A stretch of DNA of 64,000 bases from Alphaproteobacteria bacterium. Lineage in GTDB: Bacteria; Pseudomonadota; Alphaproteobacteria; Paracaedibacterales; VGCI01. The stretch covers positions 1 to 64,000 of the forward strand of contig JAIESE010000015.1 of NCBI GenBank assembly GCA_019746225.1, written 5' to 3'. Of the stretch, positions 18,213 to 29,079 are shown piece by piece. A program made the translations under genes and the position numbers. The notes under the pieces are model-generated. The model did no database searches, was not told the origin of the DNA, and saw only the letters and a list, made by a program, of their open reading frames with translations. The stretch's first letter is position 1. Each line of letters starts with the position of its first letter.

Positions 18213-20702
18213 ATGACATTTTGTACTTACTTATTTCATGCGTTGCTTTTATGTGCAACATTATTACCTTCTGCGAATTTAGCCGTGGCTAGTCCACGTC
18301 TGAATCAGGCCCAACAGGATGAAGACGAAGTTTTGTCTCAAGAAGAAAAGGTAGAACTATCAAAGATTTCTTCTAAGGGTGTTTCCCCAATTCTTATGCG
18401 TGCTGACAATATCAACTATGATCAAGAAACCGAGATTGTCGTTGCGACAGGGAATGTTGAAATTGCTCAAGGTGATCGTCTTCTTATGGCACAAAAGATT
18501 ATTTATAATAAAAAAACAGGGAAAATGACTGCCGAAGGTAAGGTCCTCTTAAAAGAGACGCAAAAGCTAAGGATTGCCCCAAATCCCGATGACACTCGAA
18601 GAAGGGAATTTTTGAGTCATCAAGATCTCATTGTAAACCGATTGCGCCAAACAAGCCTTTTAATGTCAAATCCATTAAATCTGCCTGATTTAGGAAAACA
18701 GCTCACGCTCACACCAAATGAAGATCTGCCCAAGAAAGTTCTTCCAGACTATAATTTATCATTTGCACCCTACGCCGAATTTAATGATAAATTTCAAGAC
18801 GGATTTATTCGGGACGCAAAGATGCTTTTGTCGGACAATGCTCGCCTCGCTGCCAATTCAGCTAAGCGTATCGGGGGTCAAAAAGTTATTTTTCGTCAAG
18901 CTGTTTATAGCCCTTGCGACGTATGCCGAATGAATCCGTTAAAAAGCCCCCTTTGGCAATTAAAAGCAGACAAGGTCATCCACAGCAAAGTTGACCAAAT
19001 AATCATATATCATCACGCCCGCTTAGAAATGGGTGGCATTCCCGTTTTTTATCTGCCTTATTTCCGCCACGCAGATCCAACTGTTAAGCGCAAAACAGGG
19101 TTCTTGATGCCTGCGTTTGGTCGCATCTCTGACTTGGGTATGATTGTGAGCACCCCGTTTTATTATGTTATTGAACCCAATCGAGATTTAACTCTGATCC
19201 CGATCATTACAACGAAACAAGGCCCCCTCATGGTTGCTGAGTATCGTCACCTTTTCCTTAACGGGCACATTACGGGTAGTACAAGCTATACCCAAACACA
19301 TGACCTAAAAAAGATTCCCAAAGGGTCCAACCTTCCGGGAAGTGATCGCTGGCATATTTTCACACAAGGGCGCCTCGATTTGAATGATGAGAATGTAGCC
19401 ACTTTCGACATCAATCGAGCCAGTGACACGACATACTTACGCCGGTATCCAATTTTGCCCCAAGGATTCCGCTTGAAATATCCTGTAAAAAATATGATTA
19501 GCACAGCTGCCATTGAACAATTTGGGGTCCACAATTATGGCGTCGTCCGTACAACGGTTTATCAAACAGACAACCAAGCAACAACACCCTATTTGTTACC
19601 CCATGCTTGGTATAATTATCAAACCGACCCAGATGCCATGAATGGTATTTGGAATTTTGATGCTAACTTCCTTTCTCTCGGCCGCCGTCTTGATACCCCT
19701 GGCAGGAATGCCCGTCATATGCAACGATTATCCTTAAACGGAGGATGGCGCCTTCCCTATATTACCCCCACGGGTCATGTATGGACTCTGCAGATGAATT
19801 TAAGAGGAGACAGCTATGTTCTTGAACATTTTCAGCCGAGTCTTTCCAAGCCGCCCCAATCATCTACGTTTAGAGGACGTCTATTCCCAACAGCTTCAGC
19901 CCAGTGGCGCTACCCATTAGTAAAACACCTCAGCTTTTCACAATGGGTGGTGGAACCGACAGCCATGATTGTTGGAACACCTCGAGTCAGCAATCGCTCC
20001 ATTCCCAACGAAGATTCGTTGAACATTCAAGTTGAAGACACATCCCTCTTCTTGCCTCAACGCTTTTCTGGACTTGATCGGGTGGATACCGGTGGCAGGT
20101 TCATTTATGGAGCAAACTCTACCTGGTTTTTCCCTAAAAAACGTCTCATCCAGCTCTTCTTAGGGCAAAGTGTTCGCATGGATCACAATCAAGTTTTGCC
20201 CATAGGCGCAGGTGAAAACAAACATGCATCAGATATCGTCAGCCGATTTCGGCTTAACCCGATGGATGGTATACAGTTGCTTAATCGAATGGCTATTCAT
20301 TACAAGAACGGCCACCCACGTATTTCAGATACTTCTGCAATCTTTGGGAAAAAAATACTTATACTCCAATTAAATCATACATTTGTAAACAAATACTCAA
20401 CAACAAATGGTGTTGGCATTTCGCAGGCGACTTGGGTTTTGGGAACCCAGCCCGTCGATCATTGGAGCTTTTCTCTTGGAGAAACACGCAATCTAAAACA
20501 AAACCAACATGGAGCCCTGTCTAGAACGATTTCTGCCCTTTATCATGATGAGTGTTTCCGGATGACCATGAGTGCCTTTAGAACGCGCTCATCTGACAGA
20601 GACATTCGCCCAAATACTGGCCTGATCATCCAGTTTGATTTCAAGAACTTAGGCTCTATAAGTCCGTTAGATACATTTGGTATCAATGCCAATAATCTTT
20701 AG
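18213..20702 (+). CDS. lptD: LPS assembly protein LptD (outer-membrane barrel)
   Basis: Outer-membrane translocon that inserts LPS into the outer leaflet. A signal peptide (about 1-26) precedes an LptA/OstA-like domain (about 60-115, with ATGNVEIAQGDRLLMAQKI) and a long beta-barrel (about 180-829) rich in alternating aromatic strands. The segment YSPCDVCRMNPLKSPLWQ is the cysteine-containing junction typical of alphaproteobacterial LptD. Length 829 is normal. It is the third gene of the lptF-lptG-lptD transcript; trmL starts ten bases after it. Confidence 0.94.
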   Translation: MTFCTYLFHALLLCATLLPSANLAVASPRLNQAQQDEDEVLSQEEKVELSKISSKGVSPILMRADNINYDQETEIVVATGNVEIAQGDRLLMAQKIIYNKKTGKMTAEGKVLLKETQKLRIAPNPDDTRRREFLSHQDLIVNRLRQTSLLMSNPLNLPDLGKQLTLTPNEDLPKKVLPDYNLSFAPYAEFNDKFQDGFIRDAKMLLSDNARLAANSAKRIGGQKVIFRQAVYSPCDVCRMNPLKSPLWQLKADKVIHSKVDQIIIYHHARLEMGGIPVFYLPYFRHADPTVKRKTGFLMPAFGRISDLGMIVSTPFYYVIEPNRDLTLIPIITTKQGPLMVAEYRHLFLNGHITGSTSYTQTHDLKKIPKGSNLPGSDRWHIFTQGRLDLNDENVATFDINRASDTTYLRRYPILPQGFRLKYPVKNMISTAAIEQFGVHNYGVVRTTVYQTDNQATTPYLLPHAWYNYQTDPDAMNGIWNFDANFLSLGRRLDTPGRNARHMQRLSLNGGWRLPYITPTGHVWTLQMNLRGDSYVLEHFQPSLSKPPQSSTFRGRLFPTASAQWRYPLVKHLSFSQWVVEPTAMIVGTPRVSNRSIPNEDSLNIQVEDTSLFLPQRFSGLDRVDTGGRFIYGANSTWFFPKKRLIQLFLGQSVRMDHNQVLPIGAGENKHASDIVSRFRLNPMDGIQLLNRMAIHYKNGHPRISDTSAIFGKKILILQLNHTFVNKYSTTNGVGISQATWVLGTQPVDHWSFSLGETRNLKQNQHGALSRTISALYHDECFRMTMSAFRTRSSDRDIRPNTGLIIQFDFKNLGSISPLDTFGINANNL

Positions 20703-20712
20703 AGAAACATGA

Positions 20713-21192
20713 ATGCGTCTTGCGCTATACCAACCAGAAATTCCTCAGAACACAGGAACCCTCATGCGACTATGTGCCTGTATGGGAATCTCTCTTGAGG
20801 TCATTCACCCTTGTGGGTTTGTATGGGAAGATCGCCGTCTGCGCCGGGCTGGCATGGATTACATGGATATAGCTGCAGTTCAGCATCACACGTCGTGGGA
20901 AGTTTTTTCTAACTGGACCCAAAGAGAAAACCATCGTCTTATTCTCTTGGATGCCAAGGCCCAAACCTCTTATACTGATTTTGTTTTTAAGGAGAGAGAT
21001 ATTTTAATGATGGGACAAGAAAGCTGCGGTGTGCCAGAAGATGTTTTCAAAGAAATTCCACACCGCTTAAAAATTCCCATGATCCCCAACTGTCGCTCCC
21101 TCAATGTTTCCCTTGCAGCAGCTATGGTTGTTGGGGAAGCTTTAAGACAATTAAAGATTCAGCCGAAGGACAGAAACCATGACCACACTTGA
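20713..21192 (+). CDS. trmL: tRNA (cytidine/uridine-34-2'-O)-methyltransferase TrmL
   Basis: SPOUT-family enzyme that 2'-O-methylates the wobble base of tRNA-Leu. Family signs are the N-terminus [19 protein letters not shown] and the knot segments [14 protein letters not shown] and [19 protein letters not shown]. Length 159 is normal. The stop lies inside the beginning of hemF (14-base overlap), so translation of the two is probably linked. Confidence 0.95.
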   Translation: MRLALYQPEIPQNTGTLMRLCACMGISLEVIHPCGFVWEDRRLRRAGMDYMDIAAVQHHTSWEVFSNWTQRENHRLILLDAKAQTSYTDFVFKERDILMMGQESCGVPEDVFKEIPHRLKIPMIPNCRSLNVSLAAAMVVGEALRQLKIQPKDRNHDHT

Positions 21193-22063
21193 CCAAAAAA
21201 CACTTCTTTGCGATTGGTTTTCGAGTCTTCAGACGCGGATTTGTTCAGCCCTTGAAAACATTGAGGACGATGCAGATAAACTGGGTATAGTCCCAAATTA
21301 TATAGCCCCAGGGCGCTTTGAACGCTCGAACTGGAAGCGACAAAGCACAACAAACACAGAAGATTCAGGCGGTGGAACCATGGCCATCATGAAAGGGCGT
21401 GTTTTTGAAAAAGCGGGCGTCAATGTCTCTACAGTCTTCGGAGAATTCCCTCCTCACTTTGCCAAAGAAATCCCAGGCGCCAAAGATGATCCCCGGTTTT
21501 GGGCTGCTGGCATCTCTCTTGTCATTCATCCCATCAATCCCTTTGTTCCTGCAGTTCATATGAATACCCGGCACATTGTGACCACAAATGCCTGGTTTGG
21601 AGGAGGCGCTGATCTCACCCCTACATTTGAATTTGATGAAGATACAACTGACTTTCACAAAGCTTTTCAAAATGCATGCGATGCCCATGATCCGGAGTAC
21701 TATGCCCGCTTCAAGGACTGGTGTGATAAGTATTTTTTCCTTCCCCATCGCCAAGAACCTCGCGGCATTGGGGGCATTTTCTACGATAATTTGAACAGTG
21801 GTGATTCTGATGTAGATTTTGACAAAGACTTTGCATTTACTCGGGATGTTGGAGAAGCTTTCCTCGACATATACCCCAAGCTGGTCCGACGCCATATGGA
21901 AAAGCCTTGGTCTGAGGGCGACAAACAAAAACAAATGATTAAGCGCGGGCGGTATGTTGAATTTAATCTTCTTTATGACCGAGGGACAAAATTTGGCCTT
22001 CAAACAGGGGGAAATGTTGAAGCCATCCTCATGTCCCTGCCCCCCCTGGTCAGCTGGCCTTGA
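21179..22063 (+). CDS. hemF: Oxygen-dependent coproporphyrinogen III oxidase
   Basis: Decarboxylates coproporphyrinogen III to protoporphyrinogen IX using oxygen, a late haem step, so the cell is expected to meet oxygen. Signature segments are [33 protein letters not shown] and the C-terminal [19 protein letters not shown]. Length 294 is normal. An AAGGAC site lies inside the end of trmL just before the ATG. An anaerobic hemN is not in the window. Confidence 0.97.
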   Translation: MTTLDQKTLLCDWFSSLQTRICSALENIEDDADKLGIVPNYIAPGRFERSNWKRQSTTNTEDSGGGTMAIMKGRVFEKAGVNVSTVFGEFPPHFAKEIPGAKDDPRFWAAGISLVIHPINPFVPAVHMNTRHIVTTNAWFGGGADLTPTFEFDEDTTDFHKAFQNACDAHDPEYYARFKDWCDKYFFLPHRQEPRGIGGIFYDNLNSGDSDVDFDKDFAFTRDVGEAFLDIYPKLVRRHMEKPWSEGDKQKQMIKRGRYVEFNLLYDRGTKFGLQTGGNVEAILMSLPPLVSWP

Positions 22064-22274
22064 AGTCAAATAAAGCGACAATTTTAAAATTTATTGACGG
22101 ATATCCTCATTACCTAATATTATTGTGAAGAGTTCAAAACTCATCTCTCCTAATCTTTCCCCAATATACTTGTTGACCCTGATCTTACGTCATCCCTTAC
22201 CCTTTTCCATTGTTAGCTAATTTTCTGGCAATAGTTGCCTTTACCCCTTACCCTATAAATTGAAAGAGAATTTT

Positions 22275-23477
22275 ATGCCTAAATACTTTTTACCCCTTTT
22301 AATCTTGTCCATCATTGCTAGCGCCATTGAGGTGGATATTTCTGTGCCAAGTTTTCCTGACATGGGACACTATTTTAATGTCGCAGATGGTGTCATCCAA
22401 ATGACCATTGCCTATAACTTTTTAGGGTTTTGCCTTGGCGCTGCCCTTTATGGCCCCCTATCTGACGCTTATGGACGACGCCGTATCATGGTTTGGGGGA
22501 ATGCGATTTTGATGATTGGCGCCGTTCTTTGTGTGCTAGCACCTTCCATTCCCATTCTCCTTTGGACACGCTTCCTTCAAGGAATTGGCGCCGCCACATC
22601 CGCTGTGGTTGTCTTTGCAATGATTGCAGATGCCTATCCCGAAAAAGAAAAAGCTGCCTCTCTTATAGGCTCCATGAATGCCGTGATCACCGTGTTGATG
22701 GCCGGAGCCCCGATTGCCGGCGGGTTTATCAATGAAGCTGTCGGTTGGCGCGGAAACTATAGTGTTGTTGCCCTGATCTGTGCCCTATCTTGGATTTGCT
22801 TAGCTCTGTTTTTACCAGAAACGAAAAAAGCGACTGAACCGTTTCGTATTCGCAAAATTCGAGATGATTATCAAAAACTCCTGAAGAGTCCTCAATTCAT
22901 TAGTGCCTCTCTTGTCCCAAGCCTCCTTTATTCAGGATACCTGGCATTCGTTGCTCAAGCTTCCTTTCTCTACACAGAAACTTACGCTTTATCCTTGATT
23001 GCATATGTACTCCACCAGGGATTCATCATCATTGTGTTTTCTTTTGTCAGCTTCTTCTCGGGATCTATTATTCAAAAGCTGGGCTCAAGAGGGTGCATCA
23101 CAAAAGGATTAACGATTTCTGCCATCAGCGCCATTACCATGGTTACTATGAGTTATTCTGATTTAAAGTCTCCCTATTTGATGACGTTATTAATGAGTCT
23201 GGTGAGCATTGGCTCAGCCATGAGCTACCCTGTTATCTTTGCAGGATCCTTAGAAATATTCCCCAATATCAAGGGGGCCGCCTCTTCCATGGTGATGAGC
23301 ATGCGTTCTTTCGTATGCTTTGGGTTCGTAGCATTAACAGGATACATCTACAATGGTGACCCGTTGCGGATCTCCCTGATTGTGTTGGGATCCATCACCT
23401 TATGCCTGGCATTTGCCATTCATTTGCTAAAATCAGATCTTTTTGCGAAAGTTCCCTCTCCTAAAATAGTGTCCTAG
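22275..23477 (+). CDS. MFS drug-efflux transporter, Bcr/CflA type
   Basis: Twelve-helix major facilitator protein, probably a proton-driven exporter of small drugs or metabolites. The family A motif between helices 2 and 3 reads GPLSDAYGRRR, and the segment around RFLQGIGAATSAVVVFAMIAD matches the motif C region of the DHA1/Bcr group. The ATG at 22275 is preceded by AAAGAGA; the in-frame TTG five codons upstream is rejected. About 400 residues. It stands alone; the substrate cannot be told from sequence. The 211 bases before it hold nothing I can name. Confidence 0.85.
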   Translation: MPKYFLPLLILSIIASAIEVDISVPSFPDMGHYFNVADGVIQMTIAYNFLGFCLGAALYGPLSDAYGRRRIMVWGNAILMIGAVLCVLAPSIPILLWTRFLQGIGAATSAVVVFAMIADAYPEKEKAASLIGSMNAVITVLMAGAPIAGGFINEAVGWRGNYSVVALICALSWICLALFLPETKKATEPFRIRKIRDDYQKLLKSPQFISASLVPSLLYSGYLAFVAQASFLYTETYALSLIAYVLHQGFIIIVFSFVSFFSGSIIQKLGSRGCITKGLTISAISAITMVTMSYSDLKSPYLMTLLMSLVSIGSAMSYPVIFAGSLEIFPNIKGAASSMVMSMRSFVCFGFVALTGYIYNGDPLRISLIVLGSITLCLAFAIHLLKSDLFAKVPSPKIVS

Positions 23478-23588
23478 GCTTCATACACATTGAGTCTTAT
23501 ACGTTCATTGTGCTAAAAAAGATGGAAAGAGGTAGGTTTGTTTTGTATCGTCATAGACAGTAATTGTCTACCGATCTCATTATTACAA

Positions 23589-23645
23589 CCCCTCACCCGC
23601 TCCATCGCTAAAGCTCGGAGCGACCTCTCCCAAAAGGGGGGAGGT
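23589..23645 (-). repeat. Two-hairpin interspersed repeat, copy 3 (inverted)
   Basis: On the minus strand: a slightly changed first hairpin (CCTCCCCCC, TTTT, GGGAGAGG), second hairpin GCTCC/GGAGC, tail GGGTGAGGG. It lies back-to-back with copy 4, the opposite arrangement to copies 1 and 2. Confidence 0.8.
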
Positions 23646-23665
23646 ATAGGTCACGTTTGTATTTT

Positions 23666-23724
23666 TACCTCTCCCCTTGTGGGAGAGGTCGACACGAAGC
23701 AAAGCGTCGTGTCAGGTGAGGGGT
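23666..23724 (+). repeat. Two-hairpin interspersed repeat, copy 4 (forward)
   Basis: Constant first hairpin CCTCTCCC/GGGAGAGG, second hairpin GACACGA/TCGTGTC (seven pairs), tail GGTGAGGGG. Confidence 0.85.
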
Positions 23725-23799
23725 ATTAACAACTCAAAATGCAAATATGTTTCCTAGTAGACAACCTTTATATGAATACGAGAACTAAGGAATTATTTC

Positions 23800-24837
23800 A
23801 TGGCCCAGGCCTTACAAAATTGGAAAGAAGAAATCAACCAATGCGACTCCTTGAAAGCCTTGGAGGATGTGCGGATTCGTCTTCTCGGAAAATCAGGCGA
23901 AATTACCCAAATGCTCAAAACATTGGGATCCTTGGACGCAGACCTTCGCCGGGAAAAAGGTGCTGAGATTAACCAACTGAAAGAAATCGTGCATCTTACC
24001 CTAGAGGAAAGACGTCATCTTCTGGCATCCCAAGCCTTGCAAGCGCAGTTAGCAACAGAAACCGTTGATGTGACCCTATCCATTCGCCCGGAGTCGGTTG
24101 GCACGCTCCATCCGATCACTCGTACCGTTGAAGAAATCACGAGTTACTTTGCAAAAGCAGGGTTTTCCGTAGCAGAAGGGTCCGACATCGAGGATGAAGA
24201 GCATAACTTTAATGCCCTCAATATTCCGGAACATCATCCTGCGCGCCAGTCTCATGATACATTCTATTTACAAGGCGCTGAAAAATTGCTTCGCACACAC
24301 ACGTCTCCCGTTCAGATTCGCACGATGAAAAGCACCCAACCCCCCATACGCATTCTGTCTTTGGGCCGTGCCTATCGCTCAGACTTTGATGCAACCCACA
24401 CCCCAATGTTTCATCAAGTCGAGGGATTGGTCATCGATAAAGCTATTCACATGGGTCATTTGAAGAGCACTTTAAGCGATTTTTTGCGCCATTATTTTGA
24501 TGTTGCGGATTTGCCGATGCGCTTTCGTCCCAGCTTCTTCCCTTTCACGGAACCGTCCGCAGAAGTCGATATTGGGTGCTCTCGCGAAGGTACCACATTG
24601 AAAATTGGTGGCGGGAAGGATTGGTTGGAGATTTTGGGCTGTGGTATGGTCCACCCGAAAGTGTTGATCAATTGTGGTATAGATCCTGAAGTATATCAAG
24701 GGTTTGCCTGGGGCATGGGACTTGAACGCATCAGTATGCTGAAATATGGCCTGCCCGATATTCGCCCGCTCTTTGAAGCAGATGCCCGGTGGTTAAAACA
24801 TTATGGATTCTCACCCTATCTGTCTGCAGGAGCTTAA
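23800..24837 (+). CDS. pheS: Phenylalanyl-tRNA synthetase alpha subunit
   Basis: Catalytic subunit of the alpha2-beta2 class II synthetase. An N-terminal coiled-coil (about 1-85) that binds tRNA is followed by the catalytic domain with motif 2 [19 protein letters not shown] and motif 3 [17 protein letters not shown]. Length 345 is normal. AAGGA lies eight bases before the ATG. pheT starts three bases after the stop. Confidence 0.97.
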   Translation: MAQALQNWKEEINQCDSLKALEDVRIRLLGKSGEITQMLKTLGSLDADLRREKGAEINQLKEIVHLTLEERRHLLASQALQAQLATETVDVTLSIRPESVGTLHPITRTVEEITSYFAKAGFSVAEGSDIEDEEHNFNALNIPEHHPARQSHDTFYLQGAEKLLRTHTSPVQIRTMKSTQPPIRILSLGRAYRSDFDATHTPMFHQVEGLVIDKAIHMGHLKSTLSDFLRHYFDVADLPMRFRPSFFPFTEPSAEVDIGCSREGTTLKIGGGKDWLEILGCGMVHPKVLINCGIDPEVYQGFAWGMGLERISMLKYGLPDIRPLFEADARWLKHYGFSPYLSAGA

Positions 24838-24840
24838 AAT

Positions 24841-27216
24841 ATGAAATTTACCTTATCATGGTTAAAAGACCATCTGGAAACAACAGCGACCTTGCATGAA
24901 ATTGCTGAAAGACTTGTGAATTTAGGATTGGAAGTTGAGGGCTTCGAAGACCCGGCTGAAAAACTCAAAGGCTTTGTAGTAGCCGATGTTGTTGAAGCGG
25001 GACGTCACCCCAATGCGGATCGCTTGAGCCTGTGCTTTGCAAATGCGGGAGATGGAAAACGCATTCAAGTTGTGTGTGGTGCCAGAAATGTCCGCACAGG
25101 CATGAAAGTGGCTTTTGCTCCAGAAGGTGTCATCATCCCCTCCACAGGAACGATTTTAAAACGGGGCAAAATCCGGGACGTAGAAAGCTTTGGAATGTTT
25201 TGTTCTGCGACCGAATTAGGGATGGGAGAGGAATCAGAAGGCATCCTTGACCTCGATACAACATTGCCGGCTGGAACACCTCTGGCCGAAGCTTTGGGAC
25301 TTTCGGATCCCATTATTGATGTATCCATAACCCCCAATCGTGGTGATTGTTTTGGGATACGGGGTATCGCTAGAGATTTAGCTGCCAGTGGCCTTGGAAC
25401 CTTGAAGCCTTTAGTCTATAAGAATCAACCAAAAGCGTTTCCCTGCCCGACGACGGTCACCATTGAAGACAGCAAAGCCTGTGCTGATTTTGGCGGGTTG
25501 GTCGTTAGGGGGGTTAAAAATGGACCAAGCCCTGACTGGGTTCAACACCGCTTGAAGGCCGTCGGTTTACGCCCTATTTCAGCACTGGTTGACATGACCA
25601 ATTACCTGACCTTCGACATTGGAAGGCCTCTCCACGTTTTTGATCTGAATAAAGTGAAAGGGAACCTCACCATTCGCTTGGCAAAAGCAGGGGAGACACT
25701 TACAGGGCTTAATTCCAAAGACTACACTCTCGACGAGACAATGACGGTTATTGCTGACGACTCAGGCGTTCTATCTCTTGGTGGTATTATCGGCGGCATG
25801 AGTTCGGGGTGTCTTGAAGATACAGTTGATGTCTTAATTGAATGTGCATTGTTTGACCCCATTCGCACCGCTCTTACGGGAAGAAACCTGTCCATCATCA
25901 CGGATGCGCGGACGCGTTTTGAACGCGGTATGGACCCGACGAGCATCCCCCAAGGTCTCGAAGCAGCGGCTGATTTGGTGGTGCAATGGTGTGGCGGCAC
26001 CGTCAGTGAACTGACCTTCGCAACACACAAAAATCCTGTGCCTAAACAAAAGCCCCCAACTTATACTCTAACTCATGAGAAACTGTTAAGTTTGGGAGGA
26101 TGCGATATTCCTTTGACACAAGCAAAGAGTTATCTCGAAGCATTAGGTTTCGTAACGGTTTCTTCAACGTCAAGTGAGCTAACCGTCGTCCCCCCTCCTT
26201 ACCGGCTTGATATTGAAGGGCCCGCGGATTTGGTAGAAGAAGTGTTGCGTCTCCATGGATATGATAAGATTCCTTTGACGCCTCTTCCCCCACCTGCACT
26301 GACATTAGAGCAGATTTCTATTCCCTCTATCGTCAAGCGGGTTTTAGCATCACGCGGTTTGAATGAAGCCATCACTTGGTCATTCATGGATGAACTCTTG
26401 GCCGAAAAATTCGGCAAGATAGATCCATCATTACGATTGTCAAACCCCATCAGCATTGAAATGGGTTTTATGCGACCCTCGATAATCCCAAACCTCATTC
26501 AAGCCGCCATTCGAAACCACGACCGCGGCCAAGGATCCGTGGCTTTGTTTGAAGTGGGGCCTCAATTCAATGAGGGTGCGCAAGTCTTGGCAGCTACAGG
26601 CCTCCTTTCAGGGCAAACAGGTCCTCGCCATTGGGCACAACCGCCACGTGCCGTCGATATATACGATGCAAAAGCCCATGCGTTTGCTGTTTTGGCAACC
26701 TTAGGTGTGACAGAATCCTCCACACAAGTTGAGGCAACTGGCCCAGACTACTACCATCCTGGCCGTAAAGGGGTCATCAAACAAGGGAACCGAGTCCTTG
26801 CTCTCTTCGGAGAGGTTCATCCAGGCATCATCAATGACTTGGCCGGAGATGGAGCTTTTGCAGGCTTTGAGATATTCTTAGACCAGCTGCCTCCTTTGCG
26901 ATTGAAGAAATCGCCGCTTCAACTTTCCCCTTATCAATCAGTGGTTCGCGACTTTGCTTTTGTTGTGGATGACGCCATCTTGGCGGAACAAATTGTCAAA
27001 GCCGTTGGAAAGGCAGATCGAACATTCATTTCAGCCATTCATATTTTTGATGTGTATAAAGGGGATAAACTTGAGAAAGGCAAAAAGTCTTTAGCCATTC
27101 AAGTGCGCCTTGAGCCGCAAAGCGGAACCTTAACAGATGCACAAATTACAGAAGTGTGCGATAAGATAGTTTCAACTGTCTTTCAAGCAACCGGTGGAGT
27201 TTTAAGAAGCCTATGA
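24841..27216 (+). CDS. pheT: Phenylalanyl-tRNA synthetase beta subunit
   Basis: Beta subunit that edits misacylated tRNA and binds tRNA-Phe. In order: an N-terminal tRNA-binding OB domain (about 40-150) with [10 protein letters not shown] and [15 protein letters not shown], the B3/B4 editing domain with [20 protein letters not shown], the B5 domain, the catalytic-like core, and a C-terminal anticodon-binding ferredoxin-like domain (about 700-791). Length 791 is normal. Its stop overlaps the lepA start by four bases. Confidence 0.97.
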   Translation: MKFTLSWLKDHLETTATLHEIAERLVNLGLEVEGFEDPAEKLKGFVVADVVEAGRHPNADRLSLCFANAGDGKRIQVVCGARNVRTGMKVAFAPEGVIIPSTGTILKRGKIRDVESFGMFCSATELGMGEESEGILDLDTTLPAGTPLAEALGLSDPIIDVSITPNRGDCFGIRGIARDLAASGLGTLKPLVYKNQPKAFPCPTTVTIEDSKACADFGGLVVRGVKNGPSPDWVQHRLKAVGLRPISALVDMTNYLTFDIGRPLHVFDLNKVKGNLTIRLAKAGETLTGLNSKDYTLDETMTVIADDSGVLSLGGIIGGMSSGCLEDTVDVLIECALFDPIRTALTGRNLSIITDARTRFERGMDPTSIPQGLEAAADLVVQWCGGTVSELTFATHKNPVPKQKPPTYTLTHEKLLSLGGCDIPLTQAKSYLEALGFVTVSSTSSELTVVPPPYRLDIEGPADLVEEVLRLHGYDKIPLTPLPPPALTLEQISIPSIVKRVLASRGLNEAITWSFMDELLAEKFGKIDPSLRLSNPISIEMGFMRPSIIPNLIQAAIRNHDRGQGSVALFEVGPQFNEGAQVLAATGLLSGQTGPRHWAQPPRAVDIYDAKAHAFAVLATLGVTESSTQVEATGPDYYHPGRKGVIKQGNRVLALFGEVHPGIINDLAGDGAFAGFEIFLDQLPPLRLKKSPLQLSPYQSVVRDFAFVVDDAILAEQIVKAVGKADRTFISAIHIFDVYKGDKLEKGKKSLAIQVRLEPQSGTLTDAQITEVCDKIVSTVFQATGGVLRSL

Positions 27217-29015
27217 GCGACCTCGCAACCATTCGAAATTTTTCGATTATCGCCCACATTGACCATGGAAAATCAACCCTAGCAGATCGCCTCATTGAAT
27301 TTTGTGGCGGGCTTGAAATCCGTGAAATGAAGCAACAAATTCTAGACTCCATGGACATTGAGCGGGAACGCGGGATTACCATCAAGGCCCAAACTGTGCG
27401 CCTGAAATATAAGGCTAAGGATGGCATCACCTATACCTTGAATCTGATGGATACCCCCGGTCACGTGGACTTTGCCTATGAGGTGAGTCGATCGTTAGCC
27501 GCCTGTGAAGGGTCGTTGCTCATTGTCGATGCCAGCCAAGGCGTTGAAGCCCAAACGCTGGCCAACGTCTATCAAGCTATCGATAACAACCATGAAATCA
27601 TCCCGATCTTGAACAAAATTGACTTGCCCGCTGCCGAACCTGAGCGCGTCAAAGCCCAAATTGAAGATGTCATTGGTCTGGATGCGAGTGATGCCTTGTT
27701 GATTTCTGCAAAGACTGGCATTGGAATTGAGGATGTACTCGAAGCCATCGTGACCCGTTTGCCAGCCCCCAAAGGAGATGAAGCGGCGCCATTGAAGGCG
27801 ATGTTGGTGGATAGTTGGTATGATGCATACCTTGGCGTTATGATCTTGGTGCGTATCAAAGACGGTGTTCTCACGAAGGGTGCCAAAATTCGCATGATGG
27901 GTGCTGGGGCAACCTATGAAGTCGAGCGGGTGGGTGTTTTTACCCCAAAGAAAGTTATGGTCGATAAACTTTTCCCTGGAGAGGTTGGTTTTTTCACCGG
28001 CAGCATTAAAGCTGTCGCCGATTGCAAAGTTGGGGATACCATAACAGAAGAACGTCGTCCAACGACAGAGCCACTGCCCGGGTTCAAACCGTCTGTACCA
28101 GTTGTCTTTTGTGGCCTTTTTCCTGTTGATGCTGCTGACTTTGATCATTTACGTGAGAGCCTTGGGCGCTTACAGCTGAATGATGCCAGCTTCCAATTCG
28201 AAGCGGAAAGCTCGACTGCCTTGGGATATGGATTTCGCTGTGGATTCTTGGGCCTCCTGCACCTTGAGATTATTCAAGAGCGTCTTGAGCGAGAATTCAA
28301 CCTCGATCTCATCACAACTGCCCCCAGCGTTGTCTATCGCTTGCACATGACCAATGGAAAGATGATCGAGCTTCATAACCCTTCCGACATGCCCGACGTC
28401 ATGAAGATTGACATAATTGAAGAGCCTTGGATCAAAGCAACCATCCTTGTACCTGACACGTACTTGGGATCGATTCTCAATTTATGCACAGAGCGCCGTG
28501 GCGAACAGGTCGACCTCACCTATGCTGGAAATCGCGCCATGGTCGTGTATCGCCTCCCCTTAAACGAAGTTGTCTTCGACTTTTATGACCGCTTGAAATC
28601 CGTGAGTCAAGGCTATGCCTCCTTCGATTATCACTTGGATAGTTATCGAGAAAGCGATGTCGTAAAAGTGAGCATTCTGGTGAACAACGAGCCAGTTGAT
28701 GCCTTGTCAATGATCATTCACCGAGGCCGCGCAGAAGCCCGCGGACGCCTCTTGTGTGAACGTTTGAAAGACCTGATTCCACGCCAGCTGTTCAAGATCG
28801 CCATCCAAGCCGCCATCGGTGGAAAGGTGATTGCGCGCGAGACGATTTCCGCGATGCGCAAAGACGTCACGGCCAAATGTTATGGCGGTGACATCAGTCG
28901 CAAGCGTAAACTTCTTGATAAACAAAAGAAGGGTAAGAAACGCATGCGCCAATTCGGCAATGTCGAAATCCCTCAAAGTGCGTTTATCGCAGCGTTAAAA
29001 ATGGGGGATGATTGA
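27213..29015 (+). CDS. lepA: Elongation factor 4 (LepA)
   Basis: Ribosome-binding GTPase that acts on stalled or back-translocated ribosomes. The G domain shows [14 protein letters not shown] (P-loop), the switch segment [19 protein letters not shown] and NKIDLP. The LepA-specific C-terminal domain ends with [20 protein letters not shown], which identifies it against other translational GTPases. Length 600 is normal. It is coupled to pheT through an ATGA overlap. Confidence 0.98.
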   Translation: MSDLATIRNFSIIAHIDHGKSTLADRLIEFCGGLEIREMKQQILDSMDIERERGITIKAQTVRLKYKAKDGITYTLNLMDTPGHVDFAYEVSRSLAACEGSLLIVDASQGVEAQTLANVYQAIDNNHEIIPILNKIDLPAAEPERVKAQIEDVIGLDASDALLISAKTGIGIEDVLEAIVTRLPAPKGDEAAPLKAMLVDSWYDAYLGVMILVRIKDGVLTKGAKIRMMGAGATYEVERVGVFTPKKVMVDKLFPGEVGFFTGSIKAVADCKVGDTITEERRPTTEPLPGFKPSVPVVFCGLFPVDAADFDHLRESLGRLQLNDASFQFEAESSTALGYGFRCGFLGLLHLEIIQERLEREFNLDLITTAPSVVYRLHMTNGKMIELHNPSDMPDVMKIDIIEEPWIKATILVPDTYLGSILNLCTERRGEQVDLTYAGNRAMVVYRLPLNEVVFDFYDRLKSVSQGYASFDYHLDSYRESDVVKVSILVNNEPVDALSMIIHRGRAEARGRLLCERLKDLIPRQLFKIAIQAAIGGKVIARETISAMRKDVTAKCYGGDISRKRKLLDKQKKGKKRMRQFGNVEIPQSAFIAALKMGDD

Positions 29016-29079
29016 TGGGGGCAAGCACTTCCCAATTCATTACCCTTCGACTTCCCCCCCCAAATTATGAGGCCACTCC

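Larger units (their letters stand above)
23478..23799. other. Intergenic region holding an inverted repeat pair
   Basis: This 322-base gap between the MFS gene and pheS contains two inverted copies of the two-hairpin repeat (listed separately) and the pheS ribosome site AAGGA. I see no gene in it. Confidence 0.7.

Noticed and set aside
21365..22081. Long open frame of 238 codons on the minus strand
   Set aside because: It lies wholly antisense to hemF, which has full family signatures; the antisense product has no recognisable motif and no ribosome site.
27495..28148. 217-codon open frame on the minus strand
   Set aside because: Antisense to lepA, a highly conserved gene; a codon-bias shadow.
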